Positions 1-11,540 of a stretch of DNA of 36,644 bases are shown here, in pieces; position 1 is the first letter of the stretch; each line of letters begins with the position of its first letter. Under the pieces are notes generated by a model. That model was not told the origin of the DNA, made no database searches, and was given only the letters and a program-made list of their open reading frames with translations. This DNA comes from Eubacteriales bacterium (GTDB lineage: Bacteria; Bacillota; Clostridia; Oscillospirales; Oscillospiraceae). The translations under genes and the position numbers were made by a program. Location of the stretch: positions 1-36,644 of the forward strand of contig JAUMWI010000014.1 of the NCBI GenBank assembly GCA_030529725.1. Reading direction: 5' to 3'.

Positions 1-84
1 AAGACCGCCAAGAAGGCAGATGACGGCGAAGGCAAGGCCGAGAAGAAGCCTGCTGCAAAAAAGACCACCAAGAAGGCTGAATAA
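1..84 (+). CDS. tig: Trigger factor C-terminal tail (partial)
   Basis: Only the last 27 codons of a gene entering from the left edge are present. They read as a Lys/Ala/Glu-rich low-complexity tail (AEKKPAAKKTTKKAE then TAA). Trigger factor is the ribosome-bound peptidyl-prolyl isomerase/chaperone. The call rests on position: tig directly precedes clpP-clpX-lon-engB in many Firmicutes, and I recall similar charged tails on clostridial trigger factors. Nothing of the catalytic or ribosome-binding domains is visible, so the identity is inferred. A histone-like or other basic-tailed protein is the alternative. Confidence 0.55.
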   Translation, partial: KTAKKADDGEGKAEKKPAAKKTTKKAE

Positions 85-115
85 GCTGAAGGCTGGATAG
101 AATAGATAGAAACGT

Positions 116-152
116 CAATCAACCACAAATGGTCTTCATTTGTGGTTGATTG
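116..152 (+). terminator. Perfect 16-bp hairpin without U-tract
   Basis: Arms at 116-131 and 137-152 (CAATCAACCACAAATG and its exact complement) enclose a 5-nt loop, GTCTT. The hairpin lies 31 bp past the upstream stop codon and 69 bp before the clpP start. No run of T follows on either strand, so it is a poor classical intrinsic terminator. It may be a factor-dependent terminator, an RNA-processing or 3'-stabilising structure separating tig from clpP. Confidence 0.45.
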
Positions 153-176
153 TGTACATACCCCAAATTTGAATAA

Positions 177-209
177 GGTATGAACGGAACACCAGGGTAT
201 GAACGAAAC
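177..209 (+). repeat. Duplicated 14-mer in the clpP leader
   Basis: GGTATGAACGGAAC at 177-190 is repeated as GGTATGAACGAAAC at 196-209, 13 of 14 bases identical with a 19-bp period, just upstream of the clpP ribosome-binding site. A third GGTAT occurs at 213-217. It does not match the CtsR heptad repeat (GGTCAAA). It could be a regulator site or a small replication-slippage duplication. Confidence 0.5.
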
Positions 210-221
210 GGAGGTATCATT

Positions 222-803
222 ATGAGTTTAGTCCCTTATGTTATTGAACAGACCAATCGCGGAGAGCGCTCCTACGATATTTTCTCGCGCTTGCTGGAAG
301 ACCGCATCGTCTTTCTCGGCGAGGAGGTCAACGATGCAACGGCAAGCCTGATCGTTTCCCAGCTTCTTTTCCTGGAGGCAAAGGATCCCGATAAGGATAT
401 TCAGCTATACATCAACTCTCCCGGCGGCAGTGTGACTGCCGGCATGGCGATCTATGATACCATGCAGTATATCAAGTGCGATGTCTCCACCATCTGCGTC
501 GGTATGGCGGCGAGCATGGGCGCGTTCCTGCTTTCCTCCGGTGCCAAGGGTAAGCGTATTGCACTGCCCAACAGCGAGGTCATGATCCATCAGCCTTCTG
601 CCGGTACGAAGGGAAAGGTCACAGATATGGAGATCGATGTGGAGCATTTCCTCAAGATCAAGCAGCGTCTGAACAAGATCCTTGCCGAGAACACCGGCAA
701 GACACCGGAGCAGATCAAGGCAGACTCCGAGCGCGACAACTGGATGAGCGCGGATGAAGCACAGGCCTATGGTCTGGTGGACAAGGTCATTTACAAGAGA
801 TAA
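222..803 (+). CDS. clpP: ATP-dependent Clp protease proteolytic subunit
   Basis: Serine peptidase forming the double-heptamer barrel that degrades proteins unfolded by ClpX or ClpC in the cytoplasm. The 193-aa product is the normal family length. The catalytic triad is visible: Ser98 in GMAASMGA, His123 in MIHQPSAG and Asp172 in RDNWMSAD. I place the start at 222 because GGAGG lies 7 nt upstream and the protein then opens [10 protein letters not shown], as in other ClpP proteins. An in-frame ATG at 180 would add 14 residues but lacks a ribosome-binding site. clpX follows 12 bp downstream, so the two are probably co-transcribed. Confidence 0.97.
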   Translation: MSLVPYVIEQTNRGERSYDIFSRLLEDRIVFLGEEVNDATASLIVSQLLFLEAKDPDKDIQLYINSPGGSVTAGMAIYDTMQYIKCDVSTICVGMAASMGAFLLSSGAKGKRIALPNSEVMIHQPSAGTKGKVTDMEIDVEHFLKIKQRLNKILAENTGKTPEQIKADSERDNWMSADEAQAYGLVDKVIYKR

Positions 804-815
804 GGATTTAAATCG

Positions 816-2084
<1,269 letters not shown>

Positions 2085-2093
2085 GGAGAGACC

Positions 2094-4487
<2,394 letters not shown>

Positions 4488-4517
4488 CGGAAAAAAAGAA
4501 ACAGGAGATTACCGTTT

Positions 4518-5108
4518 ATGGCGATCAATTTCAATAAGGCTGAGTTCGTGCTCTCCGCTGCATCACCGAACCAGTTTGTGCGCGATGGATTGCACCAGCT
4601 CGCTTTTGCGGGGCGCTCCAATGTGGGCAAGTCTTCGGTCATCAACCGGTTGGTGAATCGTAAGAATTTTGCCCGTGTGGGTGCATCTCCCGGCAAAACA
4701 ACGCAGATCAATTATTTTAAGATCGACAACAAGCTGTATCTTGTTGATCTTCCCGGTTATGGCTATGCCAAGGTCTCGAAGGCAGAGCGTGATCGCTGGG
4801 GAAAGCTGATGGAGAATTACTTCCGGAGTGCGGGTCTGATCAGTCTCGGTGTGCTGATTGTCGATGCGCGCCATAAGCCGACAGCGGACGATGTGACGAT
4901 GCATGACTATTTTGTGCAGACCGGTTGTCCGGTTGTGATCGTTGCGAACAAACTCGACAAGCTTAAAAAGAGCGAAATCGAGCCGAACCTTGCGCTCATT
5001 CGGGAAACGCTTTCCCTTCGGGAAGACGAGACTGTCGTGCCGTTTTCTGCCGAGCGCGGAGATGGCAAGGAACAGCTTTTGGGACTGCTGCGAAAATTCT
5101 GTGAATGA
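4518..5108 (+). CDS. engB: Ribosome biogenesis GTP-binding protein EngB/YsxC
   Basis: Small TRAFAC-class GTPase (196 aa) needed for late assembly of the 50S ribosomal subunit. G1 GRSNVGKSS, G3 DLPGYG and G4 NKLDK are all visible, and the switch-I region carries the conserved TPGKT-like SPGKTTQ. It follows lon by 30 bp with an AGGAG-type ribosome-binding site. The lon-engB pairing is common in Bacillus and clostridia. A hairpin follows the stop codon, so the clpP-to-engB block probably ends here. Confidence 0.95.
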   Translation: MAINFNKAEFVLSAASPNQFVRDGLHQLAFAGRSNVGKSSVINRLVNRKNFARVGASPGKTTQINYFKIDNKLYLVDLPGYGYAKVSKAERDRWGKLMENYFRSAGLISLGVLIVDARHKPTADDVTMHDYFVQTGCPVVIVANKLDKLKKSEIEPNLALIRETLSLREDETVVPFSAERGDGKEQLLGLLRKFCE

Positions 5109-5111
5109 TCA

Positions 5112-5157
5112 AAATGAGGAGAGGGACAGACCCTCTCCTCATTTGCATCGTCAAATG
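5112..5157 (+). terminator. Hairpin after engB with an overlapping alternative stem
   Basis: A perfect 14-bp stem (5112-5125 with 5131-5144, loop ACAGA) starts 3 bp past the engB stop. No U-run follows on +. The end of its right arm (CATTT, 5140-5144) is shared with a second 6-bp hairpin, CATTTG 5140-5145 with CAAATG 5152-5157, so the two cannot form together. It is probably a terminator for engB, but the overlapping stems also fit a simple attenuator ahead of pyrH. Confidence 0.45.
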
Positions 5158-5229
5158 CGACAAGAACCGCGGCATGATTTTTTACGAAAAAAACGGCTTT
5201 TTCCTCTATGCAAAAGCGGAAAAATGAAG

Positions 5230-5235
5230 TACAAT
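5230..5235 (+). promoter_or_regulatory. Weak candidate -10 element for pyrH
   Basis: TACAAT stands 45 bp before the pyrH start, in an A/T-rich stretch after the engB hairpin. No good -35 is found 16-18 bp upstream, so the assignment is tentative. A promoter is expected somewhere in 5158-5260 if the preceding hairpin terminates transcription. Confidence 0.25.
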
Positions 5236-5279
5236 ATACCCGTAAAAAATTGGACTGTAGACCAAAGGAGGAAGGAGCA

Positions 5280-5999
5280 ATGGCTCAGTTGAAATATAAG
5301 CGCGTTCTGCTCAAGATCAGCGGAGAAGCGCTTGCAGGAGAGAAGCGCTTTGGCTTCGATTTTGACATTGTTTCCAAGGTTTGCGACGTGATCAAGCGTT
5401 GTACCGAGATGGGCGTTGAGGTTGGCGTTGTGATCGGCGGCGGTAACTTCTGGCGCGGCGTGAAAAACGGCGAAGGCTATATCGAACGCACGCGCGCCGA
5501 CCATATGGGTATGCTGGCAACGGCGATGAACTGCATGGCGGTTGCCGATGTGCTGGAGCAGAAGGGCGTTGATGTCCGTATTCAGACGGCACTGGAGATC
5601 AAAGAAGTCGCGGAGCCCTATATCCGCGCCCGCGCGATCCGCCACATGGAAAAGGGGCGCGTGGTGCTGTTCGGCTGCGGCATCGGATCTCCGTTCTTCT
5701 CCACGGACACGGCGGCAGTTCTCCGTGCAGCGGAGATCGGTGCTGACGTGATTCTGCTTGCCAAAAACATTGACGGTGTGTACAGTGCCGATCCTGCTAA
5801 GGTCGCCGATGCCAAGAAGTATGACGCGATCTCCTATGAGGACGTGCTTGCCCAGCACCTTGCCGTCATGGATTCCACGGCGACGAGCCTTTCGATGGAC
5901 AATCATATCCCCGTTCTGGTTTTTGCATTGAAAGATCCCGAGAATATCATTCGCGCAATCAAGGGAGAGAAGATCGGCACGATCGTTGGTGAAGAATAA
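5280..5999 (+). CDS. pyrH: Uridylate (UMP) kinase
   Basis: Converts UMP to UDP in pyrimidine nucleotide synthesis; bacterial PyrH is a hexameric amino-acid-kinase-fold enzyme regulated by GTP and UTP. The 239-aa protein has the family hallmarks: [10 protein letters not shown] near residues 12-21, [16 protein letters not shown] and the acceptor/ATP region around ADPAK. The ATG at 5280 is chosen because AAAGGAGG lies 8 nt upstream and [12 protein letters not shown] is a typical PyrH start; a longer in-frame ATG at 5208 has no ribosome-binding site. The usual upstream partners rpsB and tsf are not here, but frr follows as in most bacteria. Confidence 0.96.
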   Translation: MAQLKYKRVLLKISGEALAGEKRFGFDFDIVSKVCDVIKRCTEMGVEVGVVIGGGNFWRGVKNGEGYIERTRADHMGMLATAMNCMAVADVLEQKGVDVRIQTALEIKEVAEPYIRARAIRHMEKGRVVLFGCGIGSPFFSTDTAAVLRAAEIGADVILLAKNIDGVYSADPAKVADAKKYDAISYEDVLAQHLAVMDSTATSLSMDNHIPVLVFALKDPENIIRAIKGEKIGTIVGEE

Positions 6000-6023
6000 A
6001 ACTTTTTTTGAGGAGGTTTCCCC

Positions 6024-6581
6024 ATGAATAAAGACGATTATAAGATTTACGAAGAAAAAATGAAGAAGAGCATTGACTCCGTTGCCGCAGATTTCGCCGC
6101 CGTGCGAGCAGGACGCGCAAATGCTGCCGTGCTTGACCGCATTGTGGTTGATTACTACGGTTCTCCCACCCCCATTCAGCAGATCGCGTCTATCGGATCA
6201 CCCGACCCGCGCCAGTTGGTCATTACTCCCTGGGACGGCAGCGCCCTCAAACTGATCGAGCGTGCCATTCAGGAGTCCGACCTTGGCATCAATCCGCAGA
6301 ATGACGGCAAGACGATCCGCCTGAATTTCCCCCAGCTGACGGAAGAACGCCGTAAGGATCTGGTCAAGCAGATCCATAAGTATTCCGAGGGCGGCAAGGT
6401 CGCTATCCGCAATATTCGCCGTGATGCGATCGATGCATTTAAGAAGATGCAGAAGAATTCTGAGATCACCGAGGACGATTATAAGATCGCTGAAAAGGAT
6501 CTCCAGAAGTTGACTGACGATATGTGCAAGGAAGTGGATGCCCTTCTTGACAAGAAGGAAAAGGAACTGATGGCGGTCTGA
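6024..6581 (+). CDS. frr: Ribosome recycling factor
   Basis: Works with EF-G to split post-termination ribosomes. The product is 185 aa, exactly the usual length, with the characteristic RAGRANAAVLDRI segment near 27-39, SIGSPDPRQLVI, and a C-terminal three-helix-bundle region rich in Lys and Glu (NIRRDAIDAFKKM). The ribosome-binding site GAGGAGGT sits a good distance upstream. The stop codon overlaps the uppS start in TGATG, indicating translational coupling. Confidence 0.97.
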   Translation: MNKDDYKIYEEKMKKSIDSVAADFAAVRAGRANAAVLDRIVVDYYGSPTPIQQIASIGSPDPRQLVITPWDGSALKLIERAIQESDLGINPQNDGKTIRLNFPQLTEERRKDLVKQIHKYSEGGKVAIRNIRRDAIDAFKKMQKNSEITEDDYKIAEKDLQKLTDDMCKEVDALLDKKEKELMAV

Positions 6582-7333
6582 TGGGACTGTTCGGAACGAA
6601 GAAAAATGTGGGGCAGGTTGACAAGTCCAACCTGCCTTCTCATGTTGCGGTCATTATGGACGGAAACGGCCGGTGGGCGCAGAAGCGAGGTCTTCCGCGC
6701 TCTGCAGGTCACAAAGCAGGCGCAGAGATGTTCCGCCGCATCGGCACCTATTGTAAGGAACTCGGGATCGACTATCTGACCGTCTATGCCTTTTCCACGG
6801 AGAACTGGAAACGCCCGAAGGATGAAGTGGACGGCATCATGCGGCTTCTCAAGCAGTACCTGCATGAGTGCATCGACACGATGGAGCGCGACAAAAACCG
6901 CCTGCGTTTTTTGGGCGACCTGAGTGTTCTTGACGAGGAAACGCGCGCACTTATTGCCCAAACGGACGCGATTTCTGCACGGATCGACGGTTTTCAGGCA
7001 AACATCTGTCTCAACTACGGCGGGCGCGATGAGATCGTGCATGCCGCACGTGCCTTTGCCGCAGATTGTGCGGCAGGGAAGTGCGAGGCGGACAGCTTGA
7101 GCGAAGCGGACTTTGAAACGTATCTCTACTCCGTGGGACTTCCGTCACCGGAGCTGCTCATCCGTCCCGGCGGCGAAAAGCGCATCAGCAACTACCTTTT
7201 GTGGCAGTGCGCCTACAGCGAGTTTTACTATACTGACACGCTTTGGCCTGATTTTGATGAGCGTGAGTTTGACAAGGCGCTCATTGCCTATCAGAGTCGT
7301 GACCGCCGTTTCGGCGGTTTGAGCAGAAAATAA
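6581..7333 (+). CDS. uppS: Undecaprenyl diphosphate synthase (cis-prenyltransferase)
   Basis: Condenses isopentenyl diphosphate units onto farnesyl diphosphate to make the C55 lipid carrier for peptidoglycan and wall polymers. The 250-aa protein shows the cis-prenyltransferase regions: MDGNGRWAQKRG with the catalytic Asp, AGHKAG, YAFSTENWKRP, and the C-terminal IRPGGEKRISN...SEFYYTDTLWPDF block. The usual RTSGE reads RPGGE here. Its ATG overlaps the frr stop by 1 nt and there is no strong ribosome-binding site, so it is probably coupled to frr. cdsA and dxr follow, as in most Firmicutes. Confidence 0.95.
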   Translation: MGLFGTKKNVGQVDKSNLPSHVAVIMDGNGRWAQKRGLPRSAGHKAGAEMFRRIGTYCKELGIDYLTVYAFSTENWKRPKDEVDGIMRLLKQYLHECIDTMERDKNRLRFLGDLSVLDEETRALIAQTDAISARIDGFQANICLNYGGRDEIVHAARAFAADCAAGKCEADSLSEADFETYLYSVGLPSPELLIRPGGEKRISNYLLWQCAYSEFYYTDTLWPDFDEREFDKALIAYQSRDRRFGGLSRK

Positions 7334-7355
7334 TCCCTCAGAAGGAGGAAACGAA

Positions 7356-8198
7356 ATGAAACAAAGGTTACTGGTTGCCGGTGTCGGACTGCCGCTGCTT
7401 CTTGCAGTGCTGCTTGCCTGTCCCGCATGGGCGACGATGCTGCTGGTGTGCGCTATTTCCGGTGTGGCATCGTATGAGCTGCTGCACACGGCGGGGAAGA
7501 TCGTGCCGGCGATCATTTACACCTGGACAATCATGATCGCCCTTATACAAGAGGTGTACATCTATTCGGGCAGCGATGCATTTGCAATCGGTCCGGTATC
7601 GTCGGTGACGATGATACGCTGGTATTTTGTGGTGTCACTTTTTGTGTTTGCCGTTGTCGGATACGGGCGCGGTGAGGGCAGAGAGGTGTCATTTACTACG
7701 CTGTGCATTGCTGTTGTCTGCGGCATCGTGTTTCCGACGATGTATTCCTGCATCTTCCTTCTGCGGATGCACGAATCTTTCGGCAAGGTCTATGTTCTTG
7801 CGCCGTTTTTCATTGCCTTTGCCGGTGATACGCTTTCTATGTTTTTCGGTATGTGGTTTGGAAAGCGTAAGATGGCGCCGAATGTCAGCCCGAAGAAAAC
7901 ATGGGCAGGCTTTTACGGCGGCCCCATCGGCAGCGCACTTGGAATGTGCCTGCTCGGCTTTGTCGGCGCGAAGTGCTTCGGATATGCGCCAAGCTATCTT
8001 GCACTCATCGTGGTCGGCGCTGTCGGCAACGTGTTCGGTCAGCTCGGTGACCTTTCGATGTCGCTTGTTAAGCGCGAGGCGGGCATCAAGGACTATAGCC
8101 ACCTGTTCCTGACCCATGGCGGTATGCTCGACCGATTCGACTCGACGATGTTTATCGCACCGGTCGTATACTTCTTTGTAAGTGCAGGTGTGATCTGA
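7356..8198 (+). CDS. cdsA: Phosphatidate cytidylyltransferase
   Basis: Integral membrane enzyme making CDP-diacylglycerol from phosphatidate and CTP, the branch point for phospholipid synthesis. The 280-aa sequence is mostly hydrophobic with several membrane helices from residue 6 onward. The CDP-diglyceride synthetase signature is near the C-terminus (SLVKREAGIKDYS then HGGMLDRFDS), preceded by PKKTWAGFYGG. GAAGGAGG precedes the ATG. It lies in the uppS-cdsA-dxr-rseP order that is conserved widely. Confidence 0.95.
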   Translation: MKQRLLVAGVGLPLLLAVLLACPAWATMLLVCAISGVASYELLHTAGKIVPAIIYTWTIMIALIQEVYIYSGSDAFAIGPVSSVTMIRWYFVVSLFVFAVVGYGRGEGREVSFTTLCIAVVCGIVFPTMYSCIFLLRMHESFGKVYVLAPFFIAFAGDTLSMFFGMWFGKRKMAPNVSPKKTWAGFYGGPIGSALGMCLLGFVGAKCFGYAPSYLALIVVGAVGNVFGQLGDLSMSLVKREAGIKDYSHLFLTHGGMLDRFDSTMFIAPVVYFFVSAGVI

Positions 8199-8199
8199 T

Positions 8200-9348
8200 A
8201 TGACAAGGAATATTGCTTTACTCGGATCGACAGGCTCTATCGGCCGACAGACGTTGGAGGTCGTGCGCGATCTCGGCTTGACCGTTGCAGCATTGACGGC
8301 AAACAGCAGCGTCGACCTGATGGAACAGCAGGCGCGGGAGTTTTCACCGCGTCTTGCGGTGCTTTATGATGAAGCTGCGGCAAACGAGCTGAGGGTGCGG
8401 CTCTCCGATACAAAGATCGAAGTCCTCTCCGGTATGGAGGGGCTGATCGCCGCGGCAACAATGGAGGAAGCAGATACCGTCGTGACCGCCGTGGTCGGCA
8501 TGATCGGCCTGCAGCCGACGCTTGCTGCCATCTCAAGAGGAAAACGAATTGCGCTTGCCAATAAGGAAACGCTTGTTTGCGCAGGCGAGCTGGTGATGGA
8601 CGCGGCGCAGCGCGCAGGTGCGGAGATCGTACCGGTGGACAGCGAACATTCCGCCATTTTCCAGTGCCTGCAGGGCTGCCGGGACCAAAGTGAGATCCGC
8701 CGTTTGATCTTGACCTGCTCGGGCGGACCGTTCTACGGTCTTTCCTACGACGAGCTTGCGAACAAGACGAAATACGACGCGCTCAAGCACCCCAACTGGA
8801 CGATGGGCGCGAAGATCACGGTGGACAGCGCAACCCTGATGAACAAGGGTCTTGAGATCATTGAGGCAATGCGCCTTTACCGTCTGCCGCATTCGAAGGT
8901 CAGCGCGGTGATCCACCGTCAGAGCATCGTACACTCGCTGGTGGAATTTAAGGATGGCGCGATGCTTGCCCAGCTCGGCACGCCTGATATGAAGCTGCCG
9001 ATTCGCTACGCGATGACCTATCCCTATCGTGCGGAACACACACCCACGGCGCTGGATCTCCTGTCCTGCCCGCCGTTGACATTTGCCCAGCCGGATGAGA
9101 AAGCGTTCCGATGCCTTGCCATTGCCCAGAAATGCGCTGAAGTTGGCGGCACGAGCTGTGCGGTGATGAACGGGGCAAACGAGGCTGCTGTCGGTGCGTT
9201 CCTGCGCGAAGAAATCGGCTTCAACGATATTCCGGCGCTGGTCGAAACGGCACTTGACCGGGTCGAACAGGTATCAAATCCCGCTTTAGCGGATATTCTG
9301 GAAGCAGACCGTCTTGCGCGGCAGGCGGTTGTTTCGCATCTCAAATAA
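8200..9348 (+). CDS. dxr: 1-deoxy-D-xylulose 5-phosphate reductoisomerase
   Basis: Second step of the non-mevalonate (MEP) isoprenoid pathway: NADPH-dependent rearrangement and reduction of DXP to 2-C-methylerythritol 4-phosphate. The 382-aa protein has an N-terminal Rossmann motif GSTGSIG at 8-14, LANKETLV, VDSEHSAIFQCLQG with metal-binding Asp and Glu, WTMGAKITVDSATLMNKG and LEIIEA. Length and motif order match the family. It starts 1 nt past the cdsA stop. Together with ispG downstream and uppS upstream it shows that isoprenoid precursors feed wall-lipid synthesis here. Confidence 0.97.
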   Translation: MTRNIALLGSTGSIGRQTLEVVRDLGLTVAALTANSSVDLMEQQAREFSPRLAVLYDEAAANELRVRLSDTKIEVLSGMEGLIAAATMEEADTVVTAVVGMIGLQPTLAAISRGKRIALANKETLVCAGELVMDAAQRAGAEIVPVDSEHSAIFQCLQGCRDQSEIRRLILTCSGGPFYGLSYDELANKTKYDALKHPNWTMGAKITVDSATLMNKGLEIIEAMRLYRLPHSKVSAVIHRQSIVHSLVEFKDGAMLAQLGTPDMKLPIRYAMTYPYRAEHTPTALDLLSCPPLTFAQPDEKAFRCLAIAQKCAEVGGTSCAVMNGANEAAVGAFLREEIGFNDIPALVETALDRVEQVSNPALADILEADRLARQAVVSHLK

Positions 9349-9384
9349 AAGCGTACGCCACTCGGCGTGGTATGGAGCATCAGC

Positions 9385-10449
9385 ATGGTTTATATTCTTG
9401 CAGCAATTTTAATTTTCGGCGTATTGATCGCCGTGCATGAACTTGGTCACTTTCTAGCCGCCAAGGCGTGCGGCGTTCGTGTCAATGAGTTCTCCATTGG
9501 CATGGGCCCGTGCATTCTTCATCGTACCAAGGGAGAGACGGAGTATTCGCTTCGTATTCTGCCCATCGGCGGCTATTGCGCTATGGAGGGTGAGGAAGAG
9601 AAATCCAATGATCCGAATGCCCTCAATAACAAAGGCTTTTGGGCGCGGCTTTTTATCTTCATTGCCGGCGCTTTCATGAATTTCCTCACCGGTTTTTTGA
9701 TCATCGTCTTCCTGTATGCCGGCGCGGGCGGCTTCTATACTGCGGATATTGTTGCGCTCAATGAAGGCTTTCCTCAGGAAGGAGAGAGCGGCATTATGGT
9801 CGGCGATACGATCTATGCAGTGAACGGTGAGCGTGTCTATCTGAAAAGTGATATTCCTCTCATCATGGAGCTTGCAGGGAGCAGCGATACCATGGAGATG
9901 ACGGTGCTGCGCGACGGGGAAAAGCTTACGCGCACCCTCACGAAACGGATCTATCAGGATGCAAACGGCAACGACTATAAGGCATACGGGTTCACTTACG
10001 GCGGCGTGGTCGAGGCAACGCCTGCTTTGCGGCTGAAATACAGCTGGAACCAGACGATCGACTACGTGCGTCTGGTACGCCTGAGCTTACAGATGCTTTT
10101 TTCCGGCAGCGCCGGAGTTGATGATTTGAGCGGACCGGTCGGGATTGTATCCACTATTACGGAAGTGGGCAAGGAGACTGAGGCTGAGGAAGGATTCGGC
10201 GCGGCGATGCAGAGCATTTTGTTCTTTGCGGCAATGATCGCTGTCAACCTCGCAGTGATGAACCTTTTGCCGCTGCCTGCACTTGACGGCGGACATGTGC
10301 TGTTTTTAGTCGTCAATTCTATTGCGGTGCTGCTATTTAAACGGGAAATCCCAAGCAAGTATCTCAACGCAGTGAACGGCGTTGGATTTGCGCTTTTGAT
10401 GGCGCTGATGCTGTTTGTGACATTCCATGACATTGTAAAGCTGTTCTGA
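9385..10449 (+). CDS. rseP: Site-2 intramembrane zinc metalloprotease (RseP/RasP)
   Basis: Membrane-embedded protease that cuts anti-sigma factors and remnant signal peptides within the membrane. The 354-aa protein has HELGH at 18-22 in the first transmembrane helix, a central PDZ domain (about 120-190, EGFPQEGESGIMVGDTI) and the second zinc-ligand motif ALDGGHVLF with Asp301 near the C-terminal helices. I chose the ATG at 9385, with GGAG 7 nt upstream and the usual MVYILAAI start. A GTG at 9367 would add six residues without support. No anti-sigma substrate gene is evident in the window. Confidence 0.94.
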   Translation: MVYILAAILIFGVLIAVHELGHFLAAKACGVRVNEFSIGMGPCILHRTKGETEYSLRILPIGGYCAMEGEEEKSNDPNALNNKGFWARLFIFIAGAFMNFLTGFLIIVFLYAGAGGFYTADIVALNEGFPQEGESGIMVGDTIYAVNGERVYLKSDIPLIMELAGSSDTMEMTVLRDGEKLTRTLTKRIYQDANGNDYKAYGFTYGGVVEATPALRLKYSWNQTIDYVRLVRLSLQMLFSGSAGVDDLSGPVGIVSTITEVGKETEAEEGFGAAMQSILFFAAMIAVNLAVMNLLPLPALDGGHVLFLVVNSIAVLLFKREIPSKYLNAVNGVGFALLMALMLFVTFHDIVKLF

Positions 10450-10486
10450 CGATGCCTTGAATCGTTGCGAAAGGAGCGGTCATAAG

Positions 10487-11524
10487 ATGACGAAACAGAT
10501 TATAGCTGGCGGTGTTGCCATCGGCGGCGGTGCGCCGGTGACGATCCAGTCCATGTGCAATACAAAAACAGAGGACGTCCGTGCGACGGTGGCGCAGATC
10601 AAGGCTTTGGAACGCTCCGACTGCGAGATCGTGCGCGTGACGGTACCAACGATGGAAGCGGCAAAGGCCGTCAGTGCGATCAAAGAGCAGATCTCTATTC
10701 CGCTGGTTGCCGATATTCACTTTGACTATCGTCTTGCGGTGGAAGCCGCCGTGCGCGGCGCAGACAAGATCCGCATCAATCCGGGCAACATCGGGGGAGA
10801 AGATAACGTCAAGGCGGTCGTGAATGCCTGCCGGACGCGCAAACTCCCCATTCGTATCGGTGTGAACGGCGGTTCGTTGGAAAAAAGCCTTCTTGCAAAG
10901 TACGGAAAAGTCACGCCGGAGGCCCTGGTGGAAAGCGCGATGGGACACATTGCACTTTTGGAACGGTTCGATTTTAATGACATCTGCGTCAGCGTGAAAA
11001 GCTCCGATGTACCGCTCAATATGGCGGCATATCGGCTGCTGCATGAGCGGATCGACTATCCGCTGCACCTCGGCGTCACCGAAGCCGGTACGCCAACGAT
11101 GGGACTTTTGAAGTCTGCTATCGGCATCGGCGGACTTCTCTGTGCGGGAATCGGCGATACGATGCGCGTGTCGCTTACCGCCGATCCGGTGGAGGAGGTC
11201 TACGCTGCCAAACGCATTTTACAGGCCTGCGGGATTCGCCGCAGCGGCGTGAATCTGGTTTCCTGTCCGACCTGCGGCAGAACGAGCTACGATATGATCC
11301 CCATTGCCGAGGAACTGGAAAAGCGGCTGGCCGATTGCAAAAAGAACATTACCGTTGCGGTGATGGGCTGCATTGTCAATGGTCCCGGTGAAGCGAGTGC
11401 GGCAGACATCGGCGTTGCCGGCGGCAAGGGGGAAGGCCTGATTTTCCGCAAAGGAGAAGTCCTTTACAAGGTGCCGCAGGAAAAGCTTGTGGATGCCTTG
11501 ATGGAGGAAATCGAAAAACTCTGA
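10487..11524 (+). CDS. ispG: 4-hydroxy-3-methylbut-2-en-1-yl diphosphate synthase (flavodoxin/ferredoxin)
   Basis: [4Fe-4S] enzyme of the MEP pathway that reductively converts MEcPP to HMBPP. The 345-aa protein has a TIM-barrel N-terminal half (VTIQSMCNTKTEDV, VADIHFDYRLA, RINPGNIG) and a C-terminal cluster domain with Cys260 and Cys263 (SCPTCGRTSYD), Cys295 (GCIVNGPGE) and Glu302, the normal cluster ligands. The start at 10487 has AAAGGAG about 10 nt upstream; a TTG ten codons earlier lacks such a site. polC follows after 16 bp with no proS between them, which differs from many Firmicutes. Confidence 0.96.
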   Translation: MTKQIIAGGVAIGGGAPVTIQSMCNTKTEDVRATVAQIKALERSDCEIVRVTVPTMEAAKAVSAIKEQISIPLVADIHFDYRLAVEAAVRGADKIRINPGNIGGEDNVKAVVNACRTRKLPIRIGVNGGSLEKSLLAKYGKVTPEALVESAMGHIALLERFDFNDICVSVKSSDVPLNMAAYRLLHERIDYPLHLGVTEAGTPTMGLLKSAIGIGGLLCAGIGDTMRVSLTADPVEEVYAAKRILQACGIRRSGVNLVSCPTCGRTSYDMIPIAEELEKRLADCKKNITVAVMGCIVNGPGEASAADIGVAGGKGEGLIFRKGEVLYKVPQEKLVDALMEEIEKL

Positions 11525-11540
11525 TACATAAGGATGAGCT

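Noticed and set aside
180-221. Upstream in-frame ATG giving ClpP a 14-residue leader
   Set aside because: A propeptide of this length exists in E. coli ClpP, but no ribosome-binding site precedes 180, while GGAGG is ideally placed for 222.
150-221. CtsR operator upstream of clpP
   Set aside because: No GGTCAAA-type heptad pair is present; the repeated 14-mer is a different sequence.
10457-10486. TTG start for ispG ten codons upstream
   Set aside because: AAAGGAG is inside this stretch and positioned for the ATG at 10487; the added residues are not typical of IspG.
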